A stretch of DNA of 64,000 nucleotides. Origin: Heligmosomoides polygyrus polygyrus. Lineage: Eukaryota; Nematoda; Chromadorea; Rhabditida; Heligmosomidae. The notes beneath the pieces were generated by a model. The model was not told the origin of the DNA and did not search any database. It was given only the letters and a program-made list of their open reading frames with translations. The translations under genes and the position numbers were made by a program. The stretch is taken from assembly GCA_947396885.1 (NCBI GenBank), contig OX377205.1, forward strand, positions 52,002,676 through 52,066,675. The letters are read 5' to 3'. Shown here in pieces: positions 1 to 10,379 of the stretch (the first letter of the stretch is position 1; every line of letters starts with the position of its first letter).

Positions 1-1
1 A

Positions 2-1277
2 TTAGGTTGTAACAAAATAAATGGCACTGAACCACTGTAAATTTGAACAGTTAATATCTCGGCTTGTAGGCAAGTTTATTAATCGAAATAAAAACCTTCT
101 GATTCTACACATCTTTGCCAACGTGACACAAGCTTTTTTATCCCAGTAGCATAAAAATCAGAAGTTCTGGAATTGACGGAATCTTCGAAGGCACTTTCGG
201 CATCCTGTTGGTATTTGAATATTTTCCCTACCAAGAAGTCGCCAAGATGCTTGAAGAAATGGTAGTCTGTTTGGGAGAGGTCGGGAGAAAACGGAGGATG
301 TGGTAGAGTTTCAATGCTCAGCTCATTCAATTTCTGCAACGTCATTCGTGCTACATGGGGGCGAGCATTGTCGTGCAGAAGGAGAACTCGCCTTCGGTTT
401 ACCATGGCCGGCCGGATATCCTTCGACTTTTTCATCATTTCTTCAATTTCAATGCAGTACTTCTCAGTCGTGATGGATTCGCCGGGAGGGAGGAAGCTGT
501 GGTGAATAATTCCCAGCGAACACCACCATACTGTCACCATTACTTTCTTTTGTTGCAATTCCGGCTTCGCAAAAACCTTGGGGCTCTCATCACTGTCCAC
601 CCACTGTGACGATCGTCGCCTGTTGTCGTACATTATCCATTTCTCGTCACAGGTTACGATGCGATCAAAGAATGGGTCCGTTTCGTTCCGTAGAAGCAGT
701 GCGGACAAGATCTCATATCGTCGGTTCCTTTGCTCCTCAGACAGCTCGTGAGGCACCCATCTTTCCAGCTTTTTAGTCTTTCCAGTTTCCTTCAGATGCC
801 GGGCAGCTGTGTTGTGACTGACGCCAAGAACCTTCGCTATCTCCCTGGTACCTTTGTGTGGATCCTCCTCCACCACATCTCTCAGCTTGTCCTCGTCAAC
901 ATCACTATGCCTCCCACGACCTTCATGTTCTTCCAAGCTCTCATCTCCATTCCGGAACTTCTGATACCAACGATACGCCGTCCGAATTTTGGAACATCCT
1001 TGACCGAATGCGGCGTTGATCTTCTCGTCCGCCTCCTTAGCTGTAGTGCCCAGCTTGAATTCATACAAGTAAATGCCTCGGATTACCGTTTTGTCCAAAA
1101 AAGTCAATAAAACTCTAAAGTTTTCCCACTTTTACATAGAAAATTTGGCACTCGCCGGTAGAGCAAAGTTTGCGCTTCTAAACGATATGCCACATGTTAC
1201 GGTTTGATCTTGATCAAACGCGTAAAGGCGCGCCAAAAAAGGCGCGAGCCAGTGCCATTTAATTCGTTACAACCTAA
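2..1277 (-). mobile_element. Complete mariner element (HsMar1/bandit-like), TA-flanked
   Basis: The element is bounded by about 30-bp imperfect terminal inverted repeats that start TTAGGTTGTAAC. The left one starts at base 2 and the right one ends at 1277. TA follows at 1278-1279; base 1 is the A of the left TA, whose T lies outside the window. Total length is 1276 bp, normal for mariner. It holds one uninterrupted transposase gene on the minus strand, with about 170 bp of leader and about 75 bp after the stop. The TIR type and protein are close to the human HsMar1 group and to the hookworm mariner called bandit. That assignment rests on remembered family motifs, not a search. Confidence 0.93.
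79..1107 (-). CDS. Mariner transposase, intact DD34D protein, 342 aa
   Basis: A nuclear cut-and-paste transposase that binds the flanking TIRs and integrates at TA. The reading frame has no internal stop, and 342 residues is the family norm. Residues 1-110 form the paired helix-turn-helix DNA-binding half, followed by the linker motif WVPHELSEEQ. The catalytic aspartates lie in VTCDEKW, LLHDNARPH and SQTDYHFF. Exactly 34 residues separate the second and third Asp, so the DD34D triad is complete. One small departure is SQTDYHFF where most relatives have a proline before TDYHFF. The ATG at 1107 gives the expected N-terminus. The open frame and matching TIRs mean the copy could be recent or active; activity is inference. 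Confidence 0.93.
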   Translation of the reverse strand: MTFLDKTVIRGIYLYEFKLGTTAKEADEKINAAFGQGCSKIRTAYRWYQKFRNGDESLEEHEGRGRHSDVDEDKLRDVVEEDPHKGTREIAKVLGVSHNTAARHLKETGKTKKLERWVPHELSEEQRNRRYEILSALLLRNETDPFFDRIVTCDEKWIMYDNRRRSSQWVDSDESPKVFAKPELQQKKVMVTVWWCSLGIIHHSFLPPGESITTEKYCIEIEEMMKKSKDIRPAMVNRRRVLLLHDNARPHVARMTLQKLNELSIETLPHPPFSPDLSQTDYHFFKHLGDFLVGKIFKYQQDAESAFEDSVNSRTSDFYATGIKKLVSRWQRCVESEGFYFD

Positions 1278-1279
1278 TA

Positions 1280-1990
1280 TTTTGTGTTCGTTTTAAAATC
1301 TGGAAAAAAAGTGTTTTAAAATCCTGGTGGAGCTCAGTGATATCCAACCGCTTCTGCACGAGGAGCATCTCCAATGCTTTACTAACTACTTAGCACTGGC
1401 TTCACCGGATTGCGGGCTACAACATCGCATCGATTCTCGTCTTGCCATCGTCATCCAGGACGTTGTTGCCACTTGCTGAAGTGACGATTAGGTGAGCTGT
1501 GACGCATCGGCCCCCCTTGTTGTCTCCCACGAGGGCGCCTGACGTCGCTCAAGATTCAGTGATCCAGTGCAGTGCTCGTTTTCTTTTATGGGCCGTCTAC
1601 CATAAGACTCCAACCTCTGCTCGCGATCGCGAAAGGGTAAAGCAGCTGCTGTGATATGAACTTCGATTTCAACAAAACTTTCCCGCACCAATAAAGTCGA
1701 CTTCCCTCTTCATAAGCGAGGCTAAAATCCCAGTGCTACACTGTAATAAGGCACCGCCAGTCTCACTTGAAGTCCCAATCTGTGGCCATCTTCAGCGTTT
1801 TCACACAGTAGAACGGAGTTTTTTAAAGCACAATTGCCGTCAAATCAAATTGCCTATCTCAGCACCAAAAGCTAGGGTTTTCATCTCGGCATTTCAAATT
1901 CGGCCAGGCACATTTACAACCTTGGTAGAAGCAATCTACTTAGTGAAAAAGTCTGCGAGATCTCGGCTTTATCTTGGTTAAAAACTTACC
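1280..1990. other. No recognisable gene
   Basis: The stretch between the mariner and the reverse transcriptase scrap holds only short frames. I see no splice-bounded exon, tandem repeat or inverted repeat in it. Confidence 0.5.
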
Positions 1991-1994
1991 GTTT

Positions 1995-2320
1995 CAGAAC
2001 ATTTGTAAATGATTGTGAAAAATCTGAAAGAATAACTCATAATATATTCAGAGCTCTATCTACAAATTCAGCAGCTCAGTTGCTCCTTGCATACAAATCG
2101 TATGTTCGTCCAATATTGGAGTACTTCACCACTGCGTTTAGTCCTCACCTTAAACGCTGCATACAGAGAGTTGAATCAGTGCAGAATGGCTACACTAGAA
2201 AGCTCTGGTTACGCTTAAATGGCTATGACTACACCACCGTTCCATCAGCGCATGATCGCAATAAAATATTCAAGCTGGAATCGCTTGCTTTACTTGCGTT
2301 GTGTATATGAAGGTGAGAAT
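1995..2320 (+). pseudogene. Fragment of CR1-like LINE reverse transcriptase (C-terminal end)
   Basis: The plus frame from about 2080 encodes a segment with SYVRPILEY, then RVESVQN and an RN..FKLESL motif. This order is typical of the region C-terminal to the RT core of CR1-like non-LTR retrotransposons. The frame is readable upstream to about 1995 (NIFRALSTNSAAQ) and ends in stops near 2310. No RT catalytic core, endonuclease or tail is present here, so it is a small dead 5'-truncated or deleted copy. It resembles the matching part of the longer LINE A but is not identical to it. Confidence 0.75.
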
Positions 2321-3320
2321 ATGAAGACCGCAAACATGCAGCTTTGCCATAGTTGGCAGAAGTGTGTTGTGCTACATAGAGTAGTATGTCGCGCCAGGCA
2401 TCACACTTAACAGCGTGATCTCCCAGTTTGCAAACGTGCGCAAGTGCGTTCTGTAGAAATGCGCATTTATTTATTTATACGCGTATCACAACACGCAACA
2501 AAAGAAACAATTAGCGGCAAAACACAGTGATAATAAACGCAAACATAGAAGAAAGGGCAATCTATCGAGTCCTGAGATAACTGTCAACGAGCCACTTATA
2601 TTGGTTTAGCGAGGATGGCAAAGCACGCTTTTTGGAAAACAACAAGCGTTCAGAGCCGGCCCTTTGAGTAAAGAAGGAGGCGCGAACAGAACTTTTGGCC
2701 ACAGGATAATGAATTTTAGCTGTACAACCCCTTGTAGTAGAACGGTGGACAGTGTAGAGCTCACCAACTGACAGCGCACCCTTCCAGCCATCATCTTGAA
2801 AATCATAATTATCTGTCCAACGCCTAGATATTCGTTGACGAAAGTCACAAAAAACGTTAATTGATGGAAGACAGTGGCTCGAGATCATTGTGACTTCTCT
2901 GGACTTGATTAAAGTTAAAATGGTATCAACTTAAGCACGAACCGAATACTTCAAACATTTTAGTCACAATGCTATATTACATGATATAAGTGTGTAAAAA
3001 AGCAAATGATGTAAATGTAAGCAGTGGAGGAAAGTTCCTCCTGGCCTGGCAATCAAGCTTGTCAACTCGCACCCTTTTCAGTAAGCACCTGAAGGCCAGA
3101 GCTTGCGACCCTCAAGGTCTCTCTAACCTTGCGTGCTAGATGTGCTATCACGGAGAATGATGCCGATGAAAAGCATGCGACGCGGTGCTCGTCTCGCACG
3201 TGAAGCATATCCACGGGCCTAGGATCTCGCCCTCAAGTGTGGAAGGCGACACAAGTTGGAATCTTTCGAACCACAGTGACCGCCTCACCCTCTCGTTTCG
3301 ATCTAATAACTTGCCTCATC
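2321..3320. other. No recognisable gene
   Basis: Overlapping minus frames at 2562-2888 have no family motif and no convincing splice sites. The rest is low-coding sequence. Confidence 0.45.
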
Positions 3321-3324
3321 ATCT

Positions 3325-3704
3325 TTGACGATTAGGAGCGGTGGTGCTGAAATAGAAATTGACCCCAATAGCAATAGCTATCCGCTTTTGGAGGAACAAC
3401 TAGACGTTGATGGCAAAAAACTTTTAGATTGGATGGTCGTCTTGGTGACCTCCAGCTGTAAGCTCCATTGGCGAAAGGGCATGAGCAAAGCTCGCTTTCA
3501 CTGTTTTTCTCCGCTTCCGCTGAACACTTCCTCCATGGTCACTTCCACATGTACTCGTGCGATGATGACCCAGAAGAGCATAGCTACTACAGCTTATTGT
3601 TAGGCTTAAAAGAGACGACGTACTACGACGTAGAGAGGTGGAGCTCTAGATGGGTGCTACAGTATGACAGGCAGTATTATTGCTTCCTGCCAGCGCCTCC
3701 GTAG
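3325..3704 (+). other. Possible coding fragments, unidentified
   Basis: Two adjacent plus frames look more protein-like than their surroundings. The first, near 3340-3450, is acidic and contains LLEEQLDVDGKKLLDW. The second, near 3510-3704, is Tyr- and Trp-rich (HGHFHMYSC, ETTYYDVERW, YDRQYYC) and ends at a stop at 3704. They are in different frames, with an in-frame stop just before the second. They would need an intron or a frameshift to join, and I found no splice pair with matching phase. This may be a decayed gene or chance. No family recognised. Confidence 0.22.
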
Positions 3705-4117
3705 TGAGAAAGGCTGGGAGAACCATAGAGCACCAGGAGATCGCTGGCATCCGTGCAGCCGCGGGAGAGACGCCACAGCGTGGTGCATGTCACGCAACGC
3801 GCCTGAATTGGCTTGCTGTGATACCCACGACGTTGGCATTCCCATAAGCAAAGCGTTCGTATCGTCAAGGAACGGATAAGCGCCTCACTTCGTGACTGAT
3901 TATTGAAGTTTCCAAAAGAATGCGTTAGCCTGACATATCCCACTAGGCTCTACAGTTTACGCATCAAAGGGCACACTTTCAGCTCGACGCAAAGCTTTAA
4001 GCTTCCTGTTATGGGGGAGAGGATCCAGAGAGAAGCACGAGATTCACAGGCTGTCTTCACGAGACTGTAGCTGGAGTGCGGACCTCGCGTCCAGAGACAG
4101 TGAGACCCTCCATTGTC

Positions 4118-4427
4118 CTAGGCGTCCACCGAGGCCGATCCGTTGCGACTCCTGGAACAGCGGTGGATTTCCGCGGTAGCAGCAGAGCATCGGGTGCAGT
4201 GAGCAGCACCACTGGTGCGAGTAGAGGAGTGCAGGGCTGGTCTGGCAAGAGGTGCGGCACTTAGCAAGCTACGGAACTGCTCGGAGCAGCGCGGTCTCGG
4301 CCAGTTTGTGGATGACGCGCGTGTCGTTCTTCGGCTCCCGACGTCCGTCGAAGCACAGGTAGGCCGACCACAGAACCACCATCAGAATCGACACGACCAC
4401 GTACACGAAGCTGAAACAGGAGCCCAT
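4118..4427 (-). CDS. Small single-pass membrane protein candidate
   Basis: An ATG at 4427 opens a 52-codon frame that stops at 4269-4271. It begins MGSC, has one strongly hydrophobic segment (FVYVVVSILMVVLWSAYLC), then a charged tail (FDGRREPKND, IHKLAETALL). Third codon positions are GC-rich, unlike the AT-rich repeats around it. A splice from 4273 (GTAGCT) to an acceptor TTCCAG before 4151 keeps the frame and ends at a TAG at 4118-4120, giving 62 aa in two exons. The longer coordinates reflect that model; the single-exon version is 4269-4427. It could be the first exon of a larger membrane protein. Transcription is not shown. Confidence 0.33.
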
Positions 4428-4588
4428 TGAATGCTCGAACACAAGGAGAAGCCCCTCCCTTCCTGCTGCCTTTAAGCGATCTCGGGGTTGACGAGCGGCA
4501 ATGCTTCGTGATTAGACCAAGAATTAAGTATTGTCAATAAACTCTTCTTAGTTTTGTTTGCTTCTTCACCTATCTCTTTATTTATTTA

Positions 4589-4960
4589 TTAGGTTGGTGC
4601 AAAATAAATGCAGCTCAATCACTCGAAATATCAACGAGGTATGAGACCAGGGCAGGAAAGTGACAACGAATGCGCAGTACAACGTTAGTTCCCAAAGTTT
4701 CGTGGCTGTAACATCAGCTTCGAAGACGAACTACATGGCAGCACTTGATAATGATCCATTGAAGGCGTCAGTCGAAGCTGATCTGCGCAAAAGCACGTAA
4801 GATATTGCCGAGGACCTCGACCACGAACACACTATAGTTGTTGCTATTTGAAGCAAACTGGGAAGGGCAAGAGGCCGAAAGTCAGAAAAATGGTCGTTTT
4901 GAGATGTCGTCGGCCCATCCTTCGCGCAATGCCAACGATCTGTTTCTCGAACGGATTGCA
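4589..4960 (+). pseudogene. Mariner relic, 5' half only
   Basis: A TA at 4587-4588 is followed by a mariner end starting TTAGGTTGGTGCAAAA at 4589. The downstream frame decays but still shows mariner DNA-binding-domain words (ALDNDPLKASVEADLRKST, IAEDLDHEH, SKLGR). It carries several stops, and the catalytic half and right TIR are missing. Near 4960 it merges into unrelated repeat sequence. The TIR is closer to HsMar1 itself than the TIR of the intact copy at the left edge is, so this is a separate lineage. Confidence 0.72.
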
Positions 4961-4984
4961 ATGGGAAATGGATCAACGTATGAA

Positions 4985-5660
4985 GGCAACAGTTTCTTCA
5001 CATCCTGGCTCATCACATGGGCCGAGGTCTTCCGGGAATGTCATTCCACTCGGGTTTTCGAAGCAACCAAGATGTTGGTGATGATGATGTTGGTAGTGAT
5101 GCTTCATTTTCATTTTTTCAAAGAAAGCTAAAGCAGTGGCTAGTACTTTCTCTGATTGGAGATTGCTTCACAGTTCCTGCCTAGTGGTACTCCGCTGCAG
5201 CCCTAGCCTGGAATCGCGATACAGTCCACTTTTCCAGTTCTCAAACTTGTATAGGATAACAATTCTAGTACAGCCAAACCTTTTCCTCCGAAACGATCTC
5301 TCTTCCCGAAAACGTGATAGTGCCTTCACTGGTTAAAGGTGTCGTGACTCCGACACATTCCCCTTCTGGATGAAACTCTTGGTCCTCTTCTTCCACTACC
5401 TCCAACTTCCCCACTACCAATTCCAGCTGTCGCAGTTTGAAATAATGTAGGGTATCGCTATCCTTTCCGCCAGCTTCATCTCGTCTCTCGAAGGGACAGC
5501 ATCCAGTGGAGATCCGCACTTCAGTGTCAGTAGGTGAACGGACACTCGAGGGTTAGCAGACATTGTAGAGTCAGTGTTGGCGGCAGCAGCTTGTTATAAC
5601 CGCGCGACTTTGTAAACATAACAGAGGCAAGAATATTGATCGAGGTGGTAGGTCAAGCTG
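4985..5660 (-). repeat. Dispersed 600-bp repeat, copy 1 (coding-derived, unknown family)
   Basis: This stretch aligns by eye with 26950-27553 over about 600 bp in the same orientation. On the minus strand both copies start a frame MSANPRV, followed by LDAVPSRDE. In copy 1 this continues as an acidic protein (ELVVGKLEVVEEEDQEF, GVTTPLTSEGTITF) ending at 5265, with a stop or frameshift between the two parts. The conserved protein-like frame suggests a retroelement gag or a duplicated host exon. I do not recognise the family. Flanking sequence shared by the copies includes TTCTTCACATCCTG at the low-coordinate end. Confidence 0.6.
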
Positions 5661-5999
5661 AAGATCATGTGGTCCCCTCCTACATGTGAGTACACTGGTG
5701 GCACTCACCTCACCGACACTAATAGATTGCATTAGAAGCATTTTTCTGGCATTCTGCCGCTGTCTCATGTTGTTCCTGTGTCGAAGTTTCTTACATTGAC
5801 AATGAGAACAATGTACTGGAGTAAAAATTTCATACAAAATCGCATTTGGCATATTTCGGGTATTGCTGGTGAATTACGAGATGTCGACAAATAATACGTA
5901 ATAAAGGCATCTTACCGTAGCAAACTCCAAAAACAAGTTAAGATATGGAAATCTCTATGGAAATCCGATACTATGGTAAAGGTGCAAAAACGCAACATA

Positions 6000-6260
6000 G
6001 CATAGGAAGCCAACCCTAGACCCCACGAACATGAGGCGTGCCCTCTACCACTGCGCCACCTAGTCCCCGACACTTGGATCTTGCGCTGCCGTGAAGAGCT
6101 CGCTCCGCGGACCCTTAACCATTACACCGTCGCACTCCTTTGCCTCAAGGAATCGGCAAAAACAAAGCATGTTCTGTTACTATTTGGAGGAAGGGGATTC
6201 TCCCTATGGTACTCGTTCTTGCCGTTCCGGCGTACCGTCCGGCCAGTTCCCTTGTTAGTT
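6000..6260 (-). repeat. SINE-like repeat with tRNA-like head (family 2), copy
   Basis: On the minus strand the segment holds TGGCGCAGTGG, a perfect RNA polymerase III A-box, inside a tRNA-like stretch at about 6005-6070. It also has a second tRNA-like head (GTGTAATGGTTAAGG) and a conserved block around AAACAAAGCATGTT. The same block recurs at 26480-26640, 28850-28900, 34940-35090 and 36080-36200. The B-box is poorly preserved and target duplications were not found. It is a degraded SINE or SINE-derived repeat, transcriptionally unproven. Confidence 0.5.
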
Positions 6261-6323
6261 CTTGCGTTCTATCTAGAACATTGGGTCTCGTTTCTGTTAT
6301 CCTACTATATATAAAGGAGTAGT

Positions 6324-6345
6324 GTGTGTGTGTGTGTGCGTGTTT
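6324..6345 (+). repeat. GT microsatellite
   Basis: A short run of GT dinucleotides lies just ahead of the 41-bp minisatellite. No function is implied. Confidence 0.8.
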
Positions 6346-6375
6346 CCGTCACAACTAGAGTGGGGGTACTGATAG

Positions 6376-6569
6376 GCCGAACACGCCGGTAACCGTGCAT
6401 GGCGAGCCGTAGACGTGCCGAACACGCCGGCAACCATGCATGGCGAGCCGTAGACGTGCCGAGCACGTCGGCAACCGTGCATGGCCAGCCCTACATGTGC
6501 CGAACACGCCGGAAACCGTGCATGGCGAGCAGTAGACGTACCAAACACGTCGGCAACCATGCATAGGCA
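6376..6569 (+). repeat. 41-bp minisatellite, about 4.7 copies
   Basis: Copies start at 6376, 6417, 6458, 6499 and 6540 (partial). Each begins GCCGAACACGCCGG or a close variant and includes a GTGCATGGCGAGC block. Because 41 is not a multiple of three, frames running through it are not real coding sequence. That is why the downstream LINE ORF1 is started at 6748 rather than inside the repeat. Confidence 0.92.
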
Positions 6570-6747
6570 TTTAGGTGATCATCGACGGAAGGCCTTCACA
6601 GCAGGGGCAATCGATATTGATCGATATTATCGATTTTTCGGACATTCGCGGCAGATCCTTCGAAGTCCTCCGTGTGTGCCCCTATTCTGTTCGCCTTACT
6701 CTGATTCGCTTGCTGGATTCGTACCTATTCTGTGGCAGCTATTCCTG

Positions 6748-7467
6748 ATGGGTTCATCTGCAACGCCAGTGTCTGCTCCGAATCCGAAGCGTCGAAGAGC
6801 ACCGCCAAAGAAGTCCGCGGTCAATGCGACTGCAAATTCGACTGATTCGCTTGACCTACAGAGCCAAGTCAGCGCCCTACTCGCTGGGGGAAGTATTCCT
6901 GCCCATCTTCGCTCCCTTATTTCTCTCCTGCTCCAAGAACGTCAACGTCACGACCAGATGATGAAGCAGTTGCGAGAGTTAGTTCGAGAAGTGGCGGCTC
7001 TTCGGGAGGAGAATAGTCGACTGAAGGGGACACTAGAATTCTCTCAAAATCAGAAGTCGATCGCCCCTACAACACCTGCTTCTCCTCTTCGCCCACCTTC
7101 CGCAGCCCTGGTCGACGATGGGACGAAGGATGACCCGGAGCGCGCTAGATCGGTGGTGATTTATGGCATACCTGAGAGCTCAGCTCAGGTACCTTCGGTG
7201 AGAGTTATTGATGACTTTAATCGAGTACGTGATATCATGGATTTTCTATCTATTAATTGTTCTACCAACTCTGCTTATCGCAGGGGACGCTTCGATCCTA
7301 GCCGTCCCAGAATCTTAAAAGTGGTTTTGCCTGCTAGTTTCTTTGCTAAGCAATTTCTCGCTCGTGCTCCGCGACTCAAACACTTCACCGCATTCAAATC
7401 TAAAGGTCTATTTGTGAGGCCTTCTCTGCCTAAGTCAGAGAGGGTACGCTTTTTCAGGAGCGCCTAG
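6748..7467 (+). pseudogene. LINE A ORF1 (RNA-binding protein), frameshifted near the end
   Basis: Translation from the ATG at 6748 gives a basic N-terminus (PKRRRAPPKK), then a heptad-like coiled coil at about residues 60-100 (LQERQRHDQMMKQLRE). A conserved domain follows with VVIYGIPES, FDPSRPRILKV and KGLFVRPSLPKSE. LINE B on the other strand has an ORF1 with the same DPSRPRLLKIV block. The frame stops at 7467, but after a one-base shift it continues as QERLARLSRADC to about 7605. So a single small indel truncates it. ORF1 proteins of this kind coat element RNA in the cytoplasm and nucleus. Confidence 0.78.
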
Positions 7468-7635
7468 CTCGCCTTAGTCGTGCTGATTGTATAAACAACT
7501 CGAAAGTTAGCACTTCTGATGTTCATTCTGTTGTTCATGTCAGCATTACGCCTCCTTCCAATGATCTAGTGCCTGTATCTAACACTTCCTGCCCCAAAAT
7601 TCTCTTCCTTTAAAGGTGTAAGGTCACGCCAAGCT

Positions 7636-8370
7636 ATGCAGGCTAGCCTAACATGTCTTTTGTCCAATATTCGTTCTTTAGCAAGCAATAGAAATTCTTT
7701 GGCTTTTTTGCTTTTTCAAAGGAACTTCGACATAGTAGCTCTTTCAGAGACTTGGCTTACTTCCAAAATTAGTATTGAATCTCTTGTGGGTGAGTTCACT
7801 TCTCAATACGTCATTCTCAGATGTGATCGTACAAGGAAGAGAGGTGGAGGGATATCAGTTCTAATTAAGCAGGTTCTCTCTCCATGTCTCATTTATAAGT
7901 GTTCCTTTTCGAATGGTTATGAATTGCTTTGCTGTGATTTGTTCCCTGGAACCCGAATAGTGCACCTCATCACCGTTTATAAAGCACCGACCTGTTCTTC
8001 TTCCGACGCTGATCGCTAGTTTAAGAATATAAGCGACCTCGTTAATTGCGACCGGATCTGCTTAATTAATGGGGATTTCAATTTTGCTGATACTGTCTGG
8101 TCCAGAGACGAAACAACAGCTTCTCGTGCTATATCGAAATCTTTTCTTCGACCATGTAGTGATCTTAGCATCTTTCAGCACGTTTTTGATCCAACCCTTG
8201 GTACTAACATCATGGATCTTGTATTAAGAACGGAACCACGACTTGTTGATGAGTTATCAGTCGACAGTCCATTGGGTTTTAGCGACCACTCCTCGGTCTA
8301 TTTCAAGCTTAAACTGCAAAACAATAGATTAATTATGTCTGGAAAAAAATTTCAAGGTTGCAAGTTATGA
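7636..8370 (+). pseudogene. LINE A ORF2 N-terminus: APE-type endonuclease, one internal stop
   Basis: The frame begins with SNIRSLASNRNSL. It contains the catalytic words LSETWL, RCDRTRKRGGGISVL, then NGDFNF and FSDHSSVYF, which are the signature of apurinic-like endonucleases that nick target DNA for target-primed reverse transcription. A single TAG at 8017-8019 interrupts the domain, and the same frame resumes directly after it up to a TGA at about 8370. The essential Glu, Asp/Asn and Asp-His positions all remain, so damage is limited to the stop and downstream frameshifts. Confidence 0.82.
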
Positions 8371-8399
8371 GGCCATTGGGCTCTATCTACAAAACGTGA

Positions 8400-10213
8400 C
8401 TGGTGCGGATCTTTTCCTGCATGTTCTTCTATAAACCAGAGGTATGAAATTTTTATTTCTATCCTAACGCATTCATAGATCTTTTCGTTCCAGTTGTTCG
8501 TTCGTCGGTTCATCATGAAAATTTGCCAGCCTATCTAAACTCTCTTTTCCATTTGAAGTCTCTTGCTTGGGATCAAGCTGTTTCTAGTGGTACTGAACAA
8601 GCGTGGGATAAACTTAGGAAGCAAAATACTAGGTTCGAAAGAAAGTTGAATAAATACAACAGCACCGTAAAAAAAAGAATATAGAGTCAAAAAATCGTTC
8701 TGCTTTCTACCAACGCCTGAACGGAAAGCTGCGTTCTTAGCCCAAATTAGGTGCAGTTATCTCAGAAAATGGTTCCGTTTGCAACTCCGACATGGATAAA
8801 GCTGAACTATTTGCTAATATTTTTGCAGTTGTTTACACCTGTGATAACGATTTGCCTCAGCCGTATTGCCCATCTCACTTTCCCCCTATGGAAGATTCCG
8901 TATGGTTCCATGCTGATGAAATTTATTCAATCATCTCCTCATGGCCCAATTCTTCCTCGGTAACTCCTGATCATATCCCACTGCAATTCATCAAAGCTGT
9001 CGCAACATACATTTGTAGTCCCCTTGAATACATTTTCAATCTCAGCTTTATGCGAGCAGGTTCTGTCACAATGGAAGACTGCAAACGTAATACCCACTCC
9101 AAAGAAGCCACCTTATACTTCAGCAAATAATTACCGCCCTATTAGCATAACGTCGGTATTTTCTAGGGTCTTTGAGAAAATTCTTAAAAAACGGACTGAA
9201 TCCCATCTGCACAAATACTCGATAATCTCTCCACTCCAACACGGCTTCCAGAGGGGGAAATCGACGGTTCTTGAAGAAGGGAAATCAATAGGCGTGGTTT
9301 ACCTAGACTTCTCTAATGCTTTCGATAAGGTTTCTCACTCGAAGTTGATTGCTAAGCTTAGCGTGGTTGGGATTCATCCGCGAATAATTTCGTGGATTAG
9401 GGAGTTCCTTTCAGGTAGAACTTTTAGAGTTCGTGTTAAGGACAGCTTTTCCACCCCGAAGGTAGCTACTAGTGGAGTTCCTCAGGGTGGAGTATTGTCT
9501 CCTGTACTGTTTAACATATATGTATACTTTCGAACTTCCAGGTCTAATAAGTTCAATGAATGTAAACTGCTGTGCTTTTGCAGATGACCTATAAATGTGC
9601 AAGGCTGTCTCCTCTGCTCTTGATTGCTGTACGCTTCAAGATGCACTTAACAGCGTTCACCAGTGGTCAATTACTTGGGGCCTCCCAATGTCAAAGGAAA
9701 AGACTAAACTGCTCAGCCTAGGAACGAAAAGAGTCAACTATAATTACACAGTTGAAGGTTCGTCGATTGAGAAGGTGGAGAAGATCCGAGACCTGGGATT
9801 TATTATAACCAGAAATTTAGGCTATGATTACCATTGCGAACAAATAACAGTAAAAGCTACCATGGTTGTGCATAATTTGTTTAGGGCCTTAGTTACTAGA
9901 ATTAACAAGGTGCTCATCACAGCGTTCAAATGTTTCGTTAGGTCGCTTACAGAAGACGCAAATTTGATGTGATATGGTCTACAAAATTCTGCACGGACAT
10001 TACGACTTGAACATTAATGAGTTTTGCGCATCGAGAAGGTCGATTACCAGAGGAGGTTCACTTAAGTTCGTTCCTATCAAAGCAAGGTCAAAATACAGAG
10101 TAAATCATTTCTCTGTGAGAGCTGCTTCTGACTACTTGAAGTTGTCCAAAAGAGCTACCATTCCTGACAACCTTTCATCCTTTAAAGGCATGGCCTGGCA
10201 GCCGATGGCTTAG
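8400..10213 (+). pseudogene. LINE A ORF2: reverse transcriptase and C-terminus, multiply frameshifted
   Basis: Fragments in three frames read in order. They are a linker to about 8750; a pre-RT part with SSSVTPDHIPLQFIK; the RT palm with NNYRPISITSVFSRVFEKIL, QHGFQRGKST, VVYLDFSNAFDKV and SGVPQGGVLSPVLF; the catalytic box as CCAFADDL; and a C-terminal part with MVYKILHG and NLSSFKGM ending at 10213. A stop follows FADDL at about 9590. About 15 residues that normally separate GKST from the LDFS motif are deleted. It shows CR1-like features and is nonfunctional. Confidence 0.82.
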
Positions 10214-10379
10214 CGTGACTTAATTCTCATTCTCACAACTCTGTATTCATATCTCAATTGTTTATTTTTAAGTTTCTATGTTACCTAATTTTACCTTTCG
10301 TGTTACCTTTTCTATCAACTCATGCGTTTATTTCACATGATTAGTTCATGTAATAAATATATATTTTTTGTGGATGTCG

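Noticed and set aside
6481..6747. N-terminal extension of LINE A ORF1
   Set aside because: It reads through the 41-bp minisatellite and repeat DNA; the ATG at 6748 fits the family better.
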